Of a stretch of DNA of 64,000 bases, positions 37,301 through 47,929 are shown piece after piece; the stretch's first letter is position 1; every line of letters begins with the position of its first letter. The position numbers and the translations under genes were made by a program. This DNA is from Platynereis dumerilii (Eukaryota > Annelida > Polychaeta > Phyllodocida > Nereididae): the NCBI GenBank assembly GCA_026936325.1, contig JAPTHN010000101.1, forward strand, positions 853,501 to 917,500. Reading direction: 5' to 3'. A model generated the notes under the pieces. The model was not told where the DNA came from, ran no database searches, and was given only the letters and a program-made list of their open reading frames with translations.

Positions 37301-40300
37301 CTGTCCATGTCGTAGTCTGGGATCTCTTGTTCGACCCCAAACGCTGCGAAAGAGAGAGAGCAGGAATTAGTAAAGATGGACGAATGGGGTTTATGTCTTG
37401 CAGGGTTCCCACAACTTTCCCTCATGGAAATTCCCTACTTTTTCAAGACTCTTCCAAGACTGATGTGTCACTTTTCCAGACCATCAATTAGCTAAAATAT
37501 CCTACCTGAACAACTTTCAACACAGATTTTTCAAGTGCTGTACCCAATATTAATGAATTAAATAAGTTCGGCAAAACTCCCAAGATAAGAAAAATCTAAG
37601 ACTAATAAGGCAAATTTCTACCCCGGACAGATTTTCGTGTTACTAGTTTTACTTTATCATATCACGGCATATTGATGTTTAAAATAATAGGCAAAAATGC
37701 TGCAGCAGATCAGAATTCCCTGCTTCAAATCAGAATTCCCAACTTTTTTTCCTACTTCCGAGGTCTAGAAAATGGCTATCATAAATTCTCTACTTTTTCC
37801 CTACTTCTCAAGACTGTGGGAACCCTGGGTCATTCTTGACTTAATGCAACAAAGAAGATAATTGGGAGTAGGACAGAAGAATGCAGCATTGAGGCAAAGA
37901 CCGTAGGACGATTAAAACTGCCATCCAATATTTTAATTGACCCACCCTTTCACTGGAATTGAACCCAGGACCAAAATAATCTCAAGCTTAAAACTCAATT
38001 TCACTAAATTTGTTACAAACTGACAATCAAAATATTTGAAATTACCTTGGACGTGGACATACTGCTTGGGAGGCTTGAAGGCATCGTGGGCACGATACAA
38101 CTTCTCGTACCTCTGACAATTGACCGAGTCAATTTCAGGGACGGGAATGACCTCCGCCTGGCCATAGACTTGCTGCGTCGACAGCGCCCTCTGGAGATGG
38201 TGTTCCTGAAAAAAGAAGGGATTTGTTAAAATTTCATTACATAAATTATTTTAAAAAAAGACTAAGAACATAATATACGAGAAAACAGGTAGCCAATTAA
38301 TATCAGAGATGGTCATTCTATTCAGTATTGAATGAAATTATGCCAATTTAATGCAAGTATGACAGCAGATTACTAACACCGAGATACAAAAGGTTTAGCA
38401 GTCTTCAGACACTGACTGCTGAATATCACTCAAGAGACCTACACATATTTCAAGAAGCATATCATGCAAGGAGACAGAAGCCTATGAGTGGGGCCCAGTC
38501 GCCTGAGACATATTTTGTCACTGCTGCATTACAATTACAATGAAATAACAAATTACAGCCTAAGTCAGATCTTCCCAGAATGTGTACACAATGAAAATTT
38601 ATAGATTTCCAGAAAACAGCTTGACAAGGAAACCACATCAAACCAACAATGTATGAATAAACATTGTCAATGCACCCAGATAATCTACCCTAGACGAATC
38701 CTTCCATCGCCGCATATTTTCATAAATTTACGTCACGAGCGTCATAGCCAATCAGCGCCCAGGATTCCTCTCCACTTCAAAAGTTTACCGGCAATTTGCG
38801 AAGGAACTATTAACTTCTCAGAGACGTACGACCTATCATTTTAAAGGTCTCAGAGAGATCTATCTACTCATATAAGAATCACTCCCGTAACCCTTACGGG
38901 AAAGTGCGTAACAGCGAAATCGGCCTCATTTGCATAACATGTGTGAAGGTCTGATCATTGGTCACCTTTGGGGGTGTGTCTGATGTATTCACTGAAGGCT
39001 CTGCTGAAGTGTGTCAATGTTACATGCATCAGAAATCTTATCTTTCTAGAACATGTTGAACTCCCACATACCAAATTGCCAGAACAGTCAAACACCTATT
39101 TTTGAAGTTATTTGGAAAGGATCCAATGTTGACAGTTGAGCTATGCAGTAAAGTGAAAGTGCAATTCATGATTATAAAGCTATCTAGCCAGTGTATTCCA
39201 ACTAAGGCAGCCTTTTTCTTACTTTTTCAGAATAGATGTATAGACTGTAAAAGTGTACAGTGTATTTATTTAAGCTGTACCTTGTGGATCTAAATAACAT
39301 TAATTTGTCCATGTTTTGTTATTTTGGTAATGCAATTTGAACAGGTGTGTGGCATATTAGTGGGCAATAAAATACTATGGCATTACTGTATGCACTTTAC
39401 AGTGCTTGATAAAAAGAGTCAAAATCATAATTTACACATCTTGCTTCTAAATTAAGCCTTGTATCAAACTCTTCAGTATTTAGAATTATCATAAGTTCAC
39501 GTCATTTGTGGGATAGTCCCAATTTCAGATTGAGCTCGATACCTAAATATAAAGTACATGGTAACTGCATGCTCTAAGTTTTGGCATTAGAATAATTTAA
39601 ATTCCATCTTTCCCCGATTTTGCATGGAGCTTATAATTAGGACGAGGAGTACCAACAGTGCCAGTGAACATATTGTTCTGACTTTACTGAACTGTCTTTG
39701 AAATCGGACAAAATGAGAAAGATGTTTATTGTCAATTATCAAGGAAAATATGGAGCAAAATAAGCAAGGACATAAACAATGCACTGCTCTTCTTTATTAT
39801 GCACCAGCTGTCAAAATCTTTGCACTGTTTGCATGACAGAAGGAGGCCTTTGTTAGCAGTAGCAACCATTTACTGATAACTCAGCTAGCAGGGGTTCCCC
39901 CAATTTCTGATTCATTACGTCACTGGTAATCTAATTATGGGATGTATTTTGAAGACTGGCAGCCAAGCACTGGGTGGATAAGAGTTGGGGTCGCGTGCTG
40001 GTGATAATGAATTTATTGACATGTGGTTTCACGACTGTCAAAGTGTTGATTTGATTTGGCGCGCTGTCAATTCACGTGGAACCACAACAAAAAGGGAACC
40101 CAAACCAAAATGGCGGAACCCATGGACCAAAGTCACGTGACACGCCCGAAATAATTCTCCCCTTCAGAGAAAAATTGGAGACTGCCACCACCCTCGAATT
40201 AAAACATATTGGTCTTGGACTCCATATGCACACTATGGCACCATCGGTAGTCTTCATTTTCGTTCGATTCCGTCCATTTTCACACCCAAATTTTACGCGC

Positions 40301-40511
40301 CAAATCAAAGATGGCGTCCAAGAACAAAACGAAAAATTCCTCTTTGCTATTTCCTTACCGATTCCTCCTCCTTTTCCATGCCAGTCGGCATTTGGGGCAC
40401 CGTTCGATTTATGGCAGCAAAATCGAGGAGATTAGGTATCTCCTCGGCCTTGTAGACGGCCATGGGCTTCGTGGCGTCCAGCGCCCGAGCCCTAAACGAT
40501 AGCTTACTCAT
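25327..40511 (-). CDS. EPC1: Enhancer of polycomb homolog (EPC1/EPC2 type), 14 coding exons
   Basis: Scaffold subunit of the NuA4/TIP60 histone acetyltransferase complex in the nucleus. Exons: 40511-40359, 38205-38046, 37343-37198, 36369-36274, 35978-35871, 34666-34599, 34167-33978, 33416-33261, 32793-32707, 32235-32087, 28865-28740, 27495-26702, 26196-25914, 25390-25327. All join in frame to 859 aa (vertebrate EPC1 is about 836). The N-terminus MSKLSFRARALDATKPM and the block VPQMPTGMEKEEESEHHLQR are the conserved EPcA start. Then come DYDMDSEDE, MMDRLEKGSGQ, DPYVAFRRRTEKMQTRKNRK, MKRREKSKKELLQLT, DPDGIYAFRRKA, NWPWCSPEEGG, CVGFARRRVGRGGR and HFRPQTPTEED, all in the family order. Residues about 560-745 are a Ser/Asn/Gly/Gln-rich tract. 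The last residues VAMEVT match vertebrate EPC1. The gene is probably the single ancestor-like copy, so the symbol could equally be EPC2. Start context is reliable. Confidence 0.96.
26337..26503. mobile_element. Miniature element with GGTTACC/GGTAACACC ends in an EPC intron
   Basis: About 30 bases of each end are imperfect inverted copies (GTGGTTACC then TATTTTTTGTATTAAACG; the other end has TACGGTAACACC). It is a 167-bp foldback element between exons 12 and 13. No target duplication is clear. Confidence 0.5.
27881..27937. mobile_element. Ultrashort retroposon-like insert, copy B
   Basis: A 57-bp insert in the EPC intron between exons 11 and 12 reads GTGAGCGAGTTTGTG, then TTTTACGCCCCATCAGCACC, ending TTTAGAGGCAA. 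It is flanked by perfect 14-bp direct repeats, TAGGCCAACTCTGA (27867-27880 and 27938-27951). It is over 80 percent identical to the insert at 12216. Confidence 0.78.
28891..29274. mobile_element. hAT-type miniature element in an EPC intron
   Basis: The ends TAGGGGTGTCACGAAA and TCGTTGCACCCCTA are inverted. Both subterminal regions are rich in ATCGTATCG. A perfect 8-bp duplication, CATGTTAA (28883-28890 and 29275-29282), identifies a hAT insertion. The 384-bp body has no coding capacity. It starts only 151 bp upstream of exon 11's far boundary, in the adjacent intron. Confidence 0.85.
29623..31326. repeat. 22-bp GC-rich minisatellite, about 77 units
   Basis: The unit is GTCCGCGGGGGTAAGTCCCC plus AT on the plus strand. 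Units differ mainly at one site (CGCGGG or CGAGGG). These two types form a higher-order pattern of two A-type units followed by four to six C-type units. A short disturbed patch near 30405-30460 and variant units beyond 31230 divide the array. Because 22 is not a multiple of 3, all minus-strand frames read the same 22-residue cycle, which explains very long open frames. It lies in the EPC intron between exons 10 and 11. Confidence 0.97.
31374..31535. repeat. TATC/TGTATC microsatellite
   Basis: About 40 units of a 4-bp repeat, mostly TATC alternating with TATG or TGTG, lie immediately beyond the 22-bp array. Confidence 0.95.
31541..31627. repeat. 13-bp tandem repeat (CATCATTGATTGG)n
   Basis: Six to seven near-perfect copies of a 13-bp unit follow the microsatellite. 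Confidence 0.9.
31835..31999. mobile_element. hAT-type miniature element, TAGGGCCCTGCAC ends
   Basis: Inverted ends TAGGGCCCTGCAC and GTGCAGGGCCCTA are flanked by a perfect 8-bp duplication, CCGTCTAT (31827-31834 and 32000-32007). The 165-bp element lies in the same EPC intron as the 22-bp array. Confidence 0.85.
33078..33211. mobile_element. hAT-type miniature element in EPC intron 8
   Basis: A 134-bp insert starts CAGGGGCTTATCTAG and ends AAATACGCCACTG. It has a perfect 8-bp duplication, TCCATGTA (33070-33077 and 33212-33219). Its ends are related to the CAGTGGCG family seen at 2053 and 47047. Confidence 0.8.
36466..36877 (-). mobile_element. tRNA-SINE interrupted by another copy of itself (outer copy)
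   Basis: The outer SINE is 36746-36877 (head) plus 36466-36527 (tail) on the minus strand. It lies in the EPC intron between exons 3 and 4. Its two halves are split by the inner copy and bounded by AATTAGGACAGGAG and AATTAGGAAAGGAG. The head carries the same A and B boxes as the inner copy. Confidence 0.8.
36528..36731 (-). mobile_element. Full-length tRNA-derived SINE (inner copy, about 204 bp)
   Basis: On the minus strand TGGTCTAGTGG matches the Pol III A box perfectly and GGTTCGAATCC matches the B box perfectly. The body runs through CTTCGCCTCATTGCCGTGTC and CTAATTAGCCTACCAAGTGC, and ends in a CATC-rich tail. A 14-bp duplication (36514-36527 and 36732-36745, one mismatch) marks LINE-style insertion. 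Intact boxes suggest a young copy. Confidence 0.88.
37370..37985 (-). mobile_element. Old tRNA-SINE copy split by an hAT-like element
   Basis: GGACGAATGGGGTTTATGTC on the left and AATTGGGAGTAGGACAGAAG, then TTGAACCCAGGACC on the right, are the ordered landmarks of the same SINE family. The hAT-like element 37401-37827 lies between them. Confidence 0.5.
37401..37827. mobile_element. hAT-like miniature element, CAGGGTTCCCACA ends
   Basis: Perfect 13-bp inverted ends, CAGGGTTCCCACA and TGTGGGAACCCTG, bound a 427-bp segment. Its subterminal parts repeat AATTCCC and CTACTTTTTC. The flanking 8 bp do not match, so the insertion is old. It sits in EPC intron 2. Confidence 0.7.
38700..38960. promoter_or_regulatory. 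Motif-dense candidate regulatory segment in EPC intron 1
   Basis: Within 260 bp there are a CRE-like TTACGTCACGAG, a CCAAT box AGCCAATCAGCG and an octamer ATTTGCATAA, plus a hairpin CCCGTAACCCTTACGGG. The segment is more CpG-rich than its surroundings. This is inference from motifs; it could be an enhancer, an alternative promoter or an unrecognised RNA gene. Confidence 0.3.
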
Positions 40512-41985
<1,474 letters not shown>

Positions 41986-42160
41986 TAAAAATAATCAGGA
42001 GTTTCTTGCATGATAGTATGGTGGGTGCTGCAATTATAATAACTACATCATGTGATATAAATGAAGTTGGTTGAGGAAAAGTTGTCACTGTACTTGATTT
42101 GTCACAGGTGATAGGTGTGATAATAAATGTACGTGTGATAACTGAATGTGTCTTGATGTA

Positions 42161-42166
42161 AATAAA
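42161..42166 (+). terminator. Candidate poly(A) signal of RBBP9
   Basis: AATAAA lies 176 bases after the stop codon. Others stand at 42122-42127 and 42237-42242, so alternative ends are possible. Confidence 0.5.
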
Positions 42167-42652
42167 GCAATATTAGCCCTAAATTGTGTAAAACTAACTG
42201 TATGATGTTTGCTCAGAATTTGGTGAATAGAAAAAAATAAAGTTTTGGAATTTATAATACAACTAGCATAGTACCCGTGAAGTTGAGAATCAAAGTGTCT
42301 GTCCATGTACATTGGGAATGTTTAGAAAGTGCGTATTTGTAAGAAACGCAGGCGCTACACCTTTTGATCAATCTGTGAAATGGGAGTTGAAACATGAAGA
42401 AGATGGACACTGATCAAGAATTACTAAGAAGCATCTAGTGTAGTATGAAAAGTTGAAGGGGCGAAGCCCATCGAAGTTTATTGTAGGCAGTAAGTGTAAG
42501 AAAGGTGTTTGCAAAATTTCATATTAAAGTGGGCAGTCAATAGTTTGGGTGAAGTGGTTTAAAACATCCATGAAATATAATATTAAATGTAAGTGGTTGT
42601 GGATATCGATGACCTTTTGATCTATCCATCGATCTATCTAGCTATGTAACTA

Positions 42653-43076
42653 CACTCCTGGGCAAAAAAAATGGACCATAGTAGAATTTCACATTGTTTC
42701 AATACAAAACAACAAAGTTTAATTTCCTGTCAGTCAATCAATAGCACCATTATCTTAGTATGAAATTGATTTTCCTTTTGACTTCTAACATTAATTCTAA
42801 AGGACGCACGTTCAGTAACACATAGGAGCTTTGGAAAGCAATGAAATGTGAATGGGAAAATATAGACATTTTGGCACAAAAAGTTGTGAAGAAGTGCAGG
42901 CAAAATACATGTTCTTCTCAAAAAGTCAAAAGGAAAAGCGATTCCATACTAAGATAATGTTGCTATTGATTGACTGACAGGAACTGAAGCTTTGTTGTTG
43001 TGTATTTCCCATAGAAATCAAAGCATTTTGAAATGAAGAAAATTTTGCTAAGGTCCTTTTTTTTTGCCCAGGAGTG
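42653..43076. mobile_element. TA-flanked foldback element (CACTCCTGGGCAAAA ends)
   Basis: The ends CACTCCTGGGCAAAA and TTTTGCCCAGGAGTG are inverted and flanked by TA (42651-42652 and 43077-43078). The inverted match continues patchily for about 190 bp inward. This fits a Tc1/mariner-type miniature element of 424 bp. Confidence 0.82.
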
Positions 43077-43514
43077 TATGTATCCATCTATGTATTTATC
43101 TGTAATATGATAAGAAGCTGGACCCACTTGAGCCAATTCGCTGCTGTCGATTGTTGATGTTGAGGCCATCAATGCACAGATTTTTGAGAGCTATCTTTTG
43201 CTCAATTCGCTGCGTGAAGATTATTGTTACATTTGGCCTATATATATTGACGTATATTACATGTAGGCTGTTTTTTTATGATAATGCTCCGTTTGAAACG
43301 CACTGGCTGAGTATCTGGAGCCTGATGGAATGTTCATTTCAGGTGAAGGTGATTTTTGTCACAAAAAGGTGTGAAATTACGGCAGATTTCAGAGGAATGA
43401 GTGGGCCTTGGATTCTTATTGCAAGGGGGACTGCTTTTCTTTGGCTATTCCGAGTTTGGTGGTGATTGAGAAAGAATCGAGAAAAACGACCCAAAACAAA
43501 GTTACATAGATAGT

Positions 43515-43690
43515 GTAATGATATATTGTAGACTATCTATATGTAGGAATTTGCCTGTCTGTCTGTACATATGGAATTGTTCATCGCTATCTCCCTCCAC
43601 CTGTCTGTCTGTCTATCTACCTATCTACCAATCTGCCTATCTATCTATATATCGATCTATCTGTCTTCCCATATATATATATCTGCATCA
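43515..43690. repeat. Degenerate TATC/TGTC microsatellite
   Basis: The tract is made of CTGTCTGTC, TATCTACC and TATATATC variants. On the minus strand it forms the tail of the SINE-like segment at 43705-43790. Confidence 0.8.
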
Positions 43691-43704
43691 ATCTATCAGT
43701 TTGT

Positions 43705-43790
43705 TGTAAATACGCTCTAAGGCATGCTCTGCAATGCAGGAATGAGATTCGTGGTGAGGCTTCCACAATGATACAGCTCAGTATGTATCT
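43705..43790 (-). mobile_element. SINE-like 3' end, inverted copy of that at 9.0 kb
   Basis: The minus strand reads CTGTATCATTGTGGAAGCC, then CCTGCATTGCAGAGCAT, matching 9010-9065. It is again followed by a GATA-type tract. Confidence 0.55.
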
Positions 43791-43974
43791 TTCTTTAAGT
43801 GTATCTTTCTTTTAGTATATCTATCTTCCTTCTTTCCTTCTTCCTATCTGGTTTTGTTTTCCCCATTTTGTGTCTTTCGTCAATTCCCTTTCCTTCGTCA
43901 TGCCTTCATTCCTTCCTTGAAACATTCATTCCTGCCTTGTGTCATTCCTTCATTCATCGCTGAACACTCGAGGT

Positions 43975-44050
43975 GTGGCTGCTGCTGTTGCTGCTGGTTT
44001 TACTGCATCAGCACAATGCCAATGCATTGCTGCTGCTGATGCTGCTGGAA
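43975..44050. repeat. GCTGCTGTT-type triplet tract
   Basis: Imperfect GCTGCTGCT/GTT runs lie downstream of a CCTTC-rich tract. A similar TATC, then CCTTC, then GCTGCTGTT order occurs at 59943-60200, which hints at one composite repeat. Confidence 0.5.
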
Positions 44051-44597
44051 TCATTGCAGCAGGATATTTTTAATTCGCTGGGACTATAGGCCTAATATCT
44101 GTAATTAGCTAAATAATTAGATCCACGGAAGTCATGGTGGATTTGATGCATGCAGAACACAGTGTGGGCACAACAGGCTGGAATGGCAAAATATTATGAC
44201 TGTAAGTTGAGCCACAACAGAGAAGACCCGTTACAAAGGAATTCTAAGGAGGTGAATTTTATATATGTATATAGATTTTCATGCATTTGATTGCCACCTA
44301 ATTAATTTGGCCGACCTACATTTTGTATTTGAAAAAAAAAAAACAGCTCTCACTGGCTGTATGGATTTTCTTGATGTAATTGTTTGCCAAACTAATCTTC
44401 CTTTCCATGTCCCCGCCAAAATATTGTTTGAATGGTTCATTGTAAATTTGAAGTTTGATGTACATTTTTCTTTTGCATGTTTGAGCAATTGCAATCATCC
44501 CCACTAATATTTGAGTTAAACCTCACGTCACATGACCACCACTGTTGCCAGCTATTAACACCTCCCACAGACATGTTACTCACTCAAACTATCCACC

Positions 44598-45383
44598 CAG
44601 AGTCCGCGAAAAGTGCCGGTTTGCCGGTCAAAACCGGCAAAAATAGCGTGTGGCCGGCAAAAATAGAGTGGTTACCTGCCCAAATGTCCGACAGGTTAGC
44701 TGGAGAGTCAATAAGCTGATTCAGCAACCAATGCAATTAGTGCTGGCTTTTGAAATCGCCAGTGCAATTGAAAACATCACTGACTCAAATTGAGAGTCAG
44801 AGGTGTCAAATAAATTGCAATTAAACAAAAGAACAGTCAACAGCTCAGCAAATTGCAATTAGCAATATTTAGCATGTATCCTCCCCATGTAAAAGATTTG
44901 AGGCCCTGCAAGGTTGCAAAAGTAAAATGCATATATAGCAGGGGTTCTGGTGGGTTTTTTTTCTGTAGTAATGCAAAGTGATTTATATACCACAACAATA
45001 ATATACAGCTTAGGACCAATACTAATGAACCTAGAAACAAATGTTATCAAATAGACCCTAACTGGTCCAATTATAGCAATATCATTATATTTAATACAGA
45101 ATTTTGAAATTGTGTAGGCTTATAAATACAGGTTTAAGGCTTTTAAGTTGCTTGACAGCAATGAGTTAGTAGGCTCTATTTTTTAAAGAAGTTTTGGGTA
45201 TCTTTAAAATTAAAGTTACATTTCTGGAGGCAAAAAATCAGGAATACCGGTTGAAATTTGTAAAATTGGAATTTAGGCTGACAGGGTTATATTCGGGCAG
45301 ACAGGATTGCATTCGGGCAGGTAAAATTCAAGATCTACCTGCCCGAATGTCCTGCATGACAAAAGCACTTTTCGCGGACTCTG
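44598..45383. mobile_element. hAT-type non-autonomous element, copy 1
   Basis: Ends CAGAGTCCGCGAAAAGTGC and GCACTTTTCGCGGACTCTG are perfect inverted repeats. A perfect 8-bp duplication, TATCCACC, flanks it (44590-44597 and 45384-45391). CAGAG starts with 8-bp duplication are diagnostic of hAT. The 786-bp body has no transposase. Subterminal GCCGGTTTGCC/ACCGGC and ACCTGCCCGAATGTC motifs recur near both ends. Confidence 0.93.
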
Positions 45384-45432
45384 TATCCACCTATCCTTCT
45401 TTGTTGCTCTCATAATTCAGATGGGAGCCCAC

Positions 45433-46220
45433 CAGAGTCTGCGAAAAGTGCTTTTGTCATGCAGGACATTCGGGCAGGTAGATCTTGAATGTTACCTGCC
45501 CGAATGAAATCCTGTCTGCCCGAATATAACCCTGTCAGCCCTAAATTCCAATTTTACAAATTTCAACCGGTATTCCTGATTTTTTGCCTCCAGAAATGTA
45601 ACTTTAATTTTAAAGATACCCAAAACTTCTTTAAAAATATAGAGCCTACTAACTCATTGCTGTCAAGCAACTTAAAAGCCTTAAACCTGTATTTATAAGC
45701 CTACACAATTTCAAAATTCTGTATTAAATATAATGATATTGCTATAATTGGACCAGTTAGGGTCTATTTGATAACATTTGTTTCTAGGTTCATTAGTATT
45801 GGTCCTAAGCTGTATATTATTGTTGTGGTATATAAATCACTTTGCATTACTACAGAAAAAAAACCCACCAGAACCCCTGCTATATATGCATTTTACTTTT
45901 GCAACCTTGCAGGGCCTCAAATCTTTTACATGGGGAGGATACATGCTAAATATTGCTAATTGCAATTTGCTGAGCTGTTGACTGTTCTTTTGTTTAATTG
46001 CAATTTATTTGACACCTCTGACTCTCAATTTGAGTCAGTGATGTTTTCAATTGCACTGGCGATTTCAAAAGCCAGCACTAATTGCATTGGTTGCTGAATC
46101 AGCTTATTGACTCTCCAGCTAACCTGTCGGACATTTGGGCAGGTAACCACTCTATTTTTGCCGGTCACACGCTATTTTTGCCGGTTTTGACCGGCAAACC
46201 GGCACTTTTCGCGGACTCTG
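45433..46220. mobile_element. hAT-type non-autonomous element, copy 2 (inverted)
   Basis: The reverse complement of copy 1 with only a few differences over 788 bp (about 99 percent by eye). It is flanked by its own perfect duplication, GAGCCCAC (45425-45432 and 46221-46228). Its end reads CAGAGTCTGCG on the left and CGCGGACTCTG on the right. Confidence 0.93.
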
Positions 46221-46228
46221 GAGCCCAC

Positions 46229-47046
46229 AATAGTGTAACTCCTCTCTCATTTACGTTTTCATACTCCACCTCTCATCTGTCACCAGGAGTGCATGAAACT
46301 CTCATATTTTACTCCACAGAGGGCAGCATTTGTCTTTGTTTTAAGCTGGACGCACTGCCAAACCAAACGCCACCTACCAGGACGAATTGCTCCCGCAACT
46401 AATCAGGCTCTACCTGCCTGTTCATAACATCTTAGGCCTCCAGCCAACATCTGCTTCCCATCTACAGGAACATTTCAACAATTAACCACTTTCAATTTCA
46501 TAGCCTATTCAGGTTTAAAGACATACATGCCACTCTAAATACCAGTACCAAATCTCCATAAAATATTCCCATACTCTTACATTGTTTAACATGACAGCAT
46601 CACTTCACGATAATTCGTTGTAACCTTCTTTTACTATAATGGGCATTTTCTACTGGTTCATATTATTGCAAGCTTTTTCAAAACCAGAAAGTTGCTTATT
46701 GGTTAAGGCATCTAAATGGATGAAGGTCAAATCGAATTCGGATGAATATACTCCTTCTAAACAGACTAAAAAAGATACGTATGGGTGGCTGAGAGGTTCA
46801 AACTTCAAAGCCAGACCTGCTGGGCTAGAGAACCAGTTCGGTGGCGGAGTCCTGCATAGGAGTCAGCCTTCTCCACTGATGGTATTTTTGGCTGCATGGC
46901 TTCAAATCCTTGTGGGAAAGTTGCTCGGATAAGATGTTAAACTGCAAAAACCGAAAATCTCGATCTTATTGCAGATGGGAACAATTTATATACTTGTATC
47001 CAGACCAGTGTAATATTCTTCTAACATTTATATGAATCAGTGGCGA
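46229..47046. other. Gene-free stretch with a SINE remnant
   Basis: No exon is evident. Near 46795-46945, GAGAGGTTCAAACTTC and GCTCGGATAAGATGTTAAAC look like parts of an old SINE. Confidence 0.4.
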
Positions 47047-47280
47047 ATCAAGGGGGGGGGGAAGTACCCCCAGGGTACTAGGCCTACCCCTAAGGATCGA
47101 AAGATCGACAGCCTTAAAAAAAAATTGAATTTGGGAAGCAAAGATCTGAACAATTTTGGCAGAAAGGCTAATTGACCCAATGATGGACTGCCCCCCGCCA
47201 AGATTTTTTGGGGGGCTGAAAGCTCCATTTGGGGGCTCAGCCCGCCCCAGCAACCCCCCCCCCCCTAGTGACGCCACTGC
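47039..47280. mobile_element. Decayed hAT-like element, CAGTGGCG ends
   Basis: CAGTGGCGAATC followed by a G-run faces a C-run and GTGACGCCACTG. It resembles the elements at 2053 and 33078. No target duplication is visible. Confidence 0.5.
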
Positions 47281-47588
47281 GTCTAACCCAAATGTCAAAG
47301 GCTTTTGGAAATGTCTGAGAAACTTAGTCTCCGTGACTAACCAGTTAAACATTTTGGATGTCAGATGCCATGAAAAACGTCTTATTTGATTAGTCTTCAA
47401 GTTAGTGACAAGATTACTTTTTTCCAAAGTTGTTTCATAAGTAGGCCTATAGTTTCTTCCAACCTCTTTCCTACATGTTTTAAAATGTTGTGTTGCTACA
47501 GTTTTGTTGAATTTTTTTTTTTGTAATTTTATGAAAAATTGTCATGGTTTATTTAATAGCCCAAGTCAACAGATAATAGAGGGCGTTA

Positions 47589-47927
47589 GTGGAACTCTCC
47601 TTTTTCCAGCTCTCCTGTGTTGACGAGCAGAATAAAACTATTTCCAGAAACATCTGCCTGGGAATTTACAATGGAGCCGGGGTTTCTAAGGTCCGTAACA
47701 AAGTCTAATCAGCCTGACAGTACTGGAATATGGTGGCAATCCATGCTAAACATTCCATTTAAGACTCGGCAATGCAAATCCATAATGTTTTCAATCGATT
47801 AAAAGTGCCCTGGGGCCTGGAATGCCAGCTTCACTGACTCAGCAATGGTACAAAATGGCAGCTTGTTCCCGGAAATAGTTTTATTGTGCTCGTCAACACA
47901 GGAGAGCTGGAAAAAGGAGAGTTCCAC
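47589..47927. mobile_element. TA-flanked miniature element with 60-bp inverted ends
   Basis: About 60 bp at each end are inverted with two or three mismatches, starting GTGGAACTCTCCTTTTTCC. TA flanks both sides (47587-47588 and 47928-47929). The element is 339 bp and has no coding capacity. Tc1/mariner-type. Confidence 0.85.
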
Positions 47928-47929
47928 TA

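Noticed and set aside
40078-40435. A 119-residue plus-strand open frame in the EPC promoter region
   Set aside because: It overlaps EPC exon 1 antisense, has no recognisable domain, and its composition follows the CpG-rich regulatory DNA.
44837-45981. Two identical 67-residue open frames in opposite orientation
   Set aside because: They lie inside the two inverted hAT-type copies and are identical for that reason. No family resemblance and no reason to think they are expressed.
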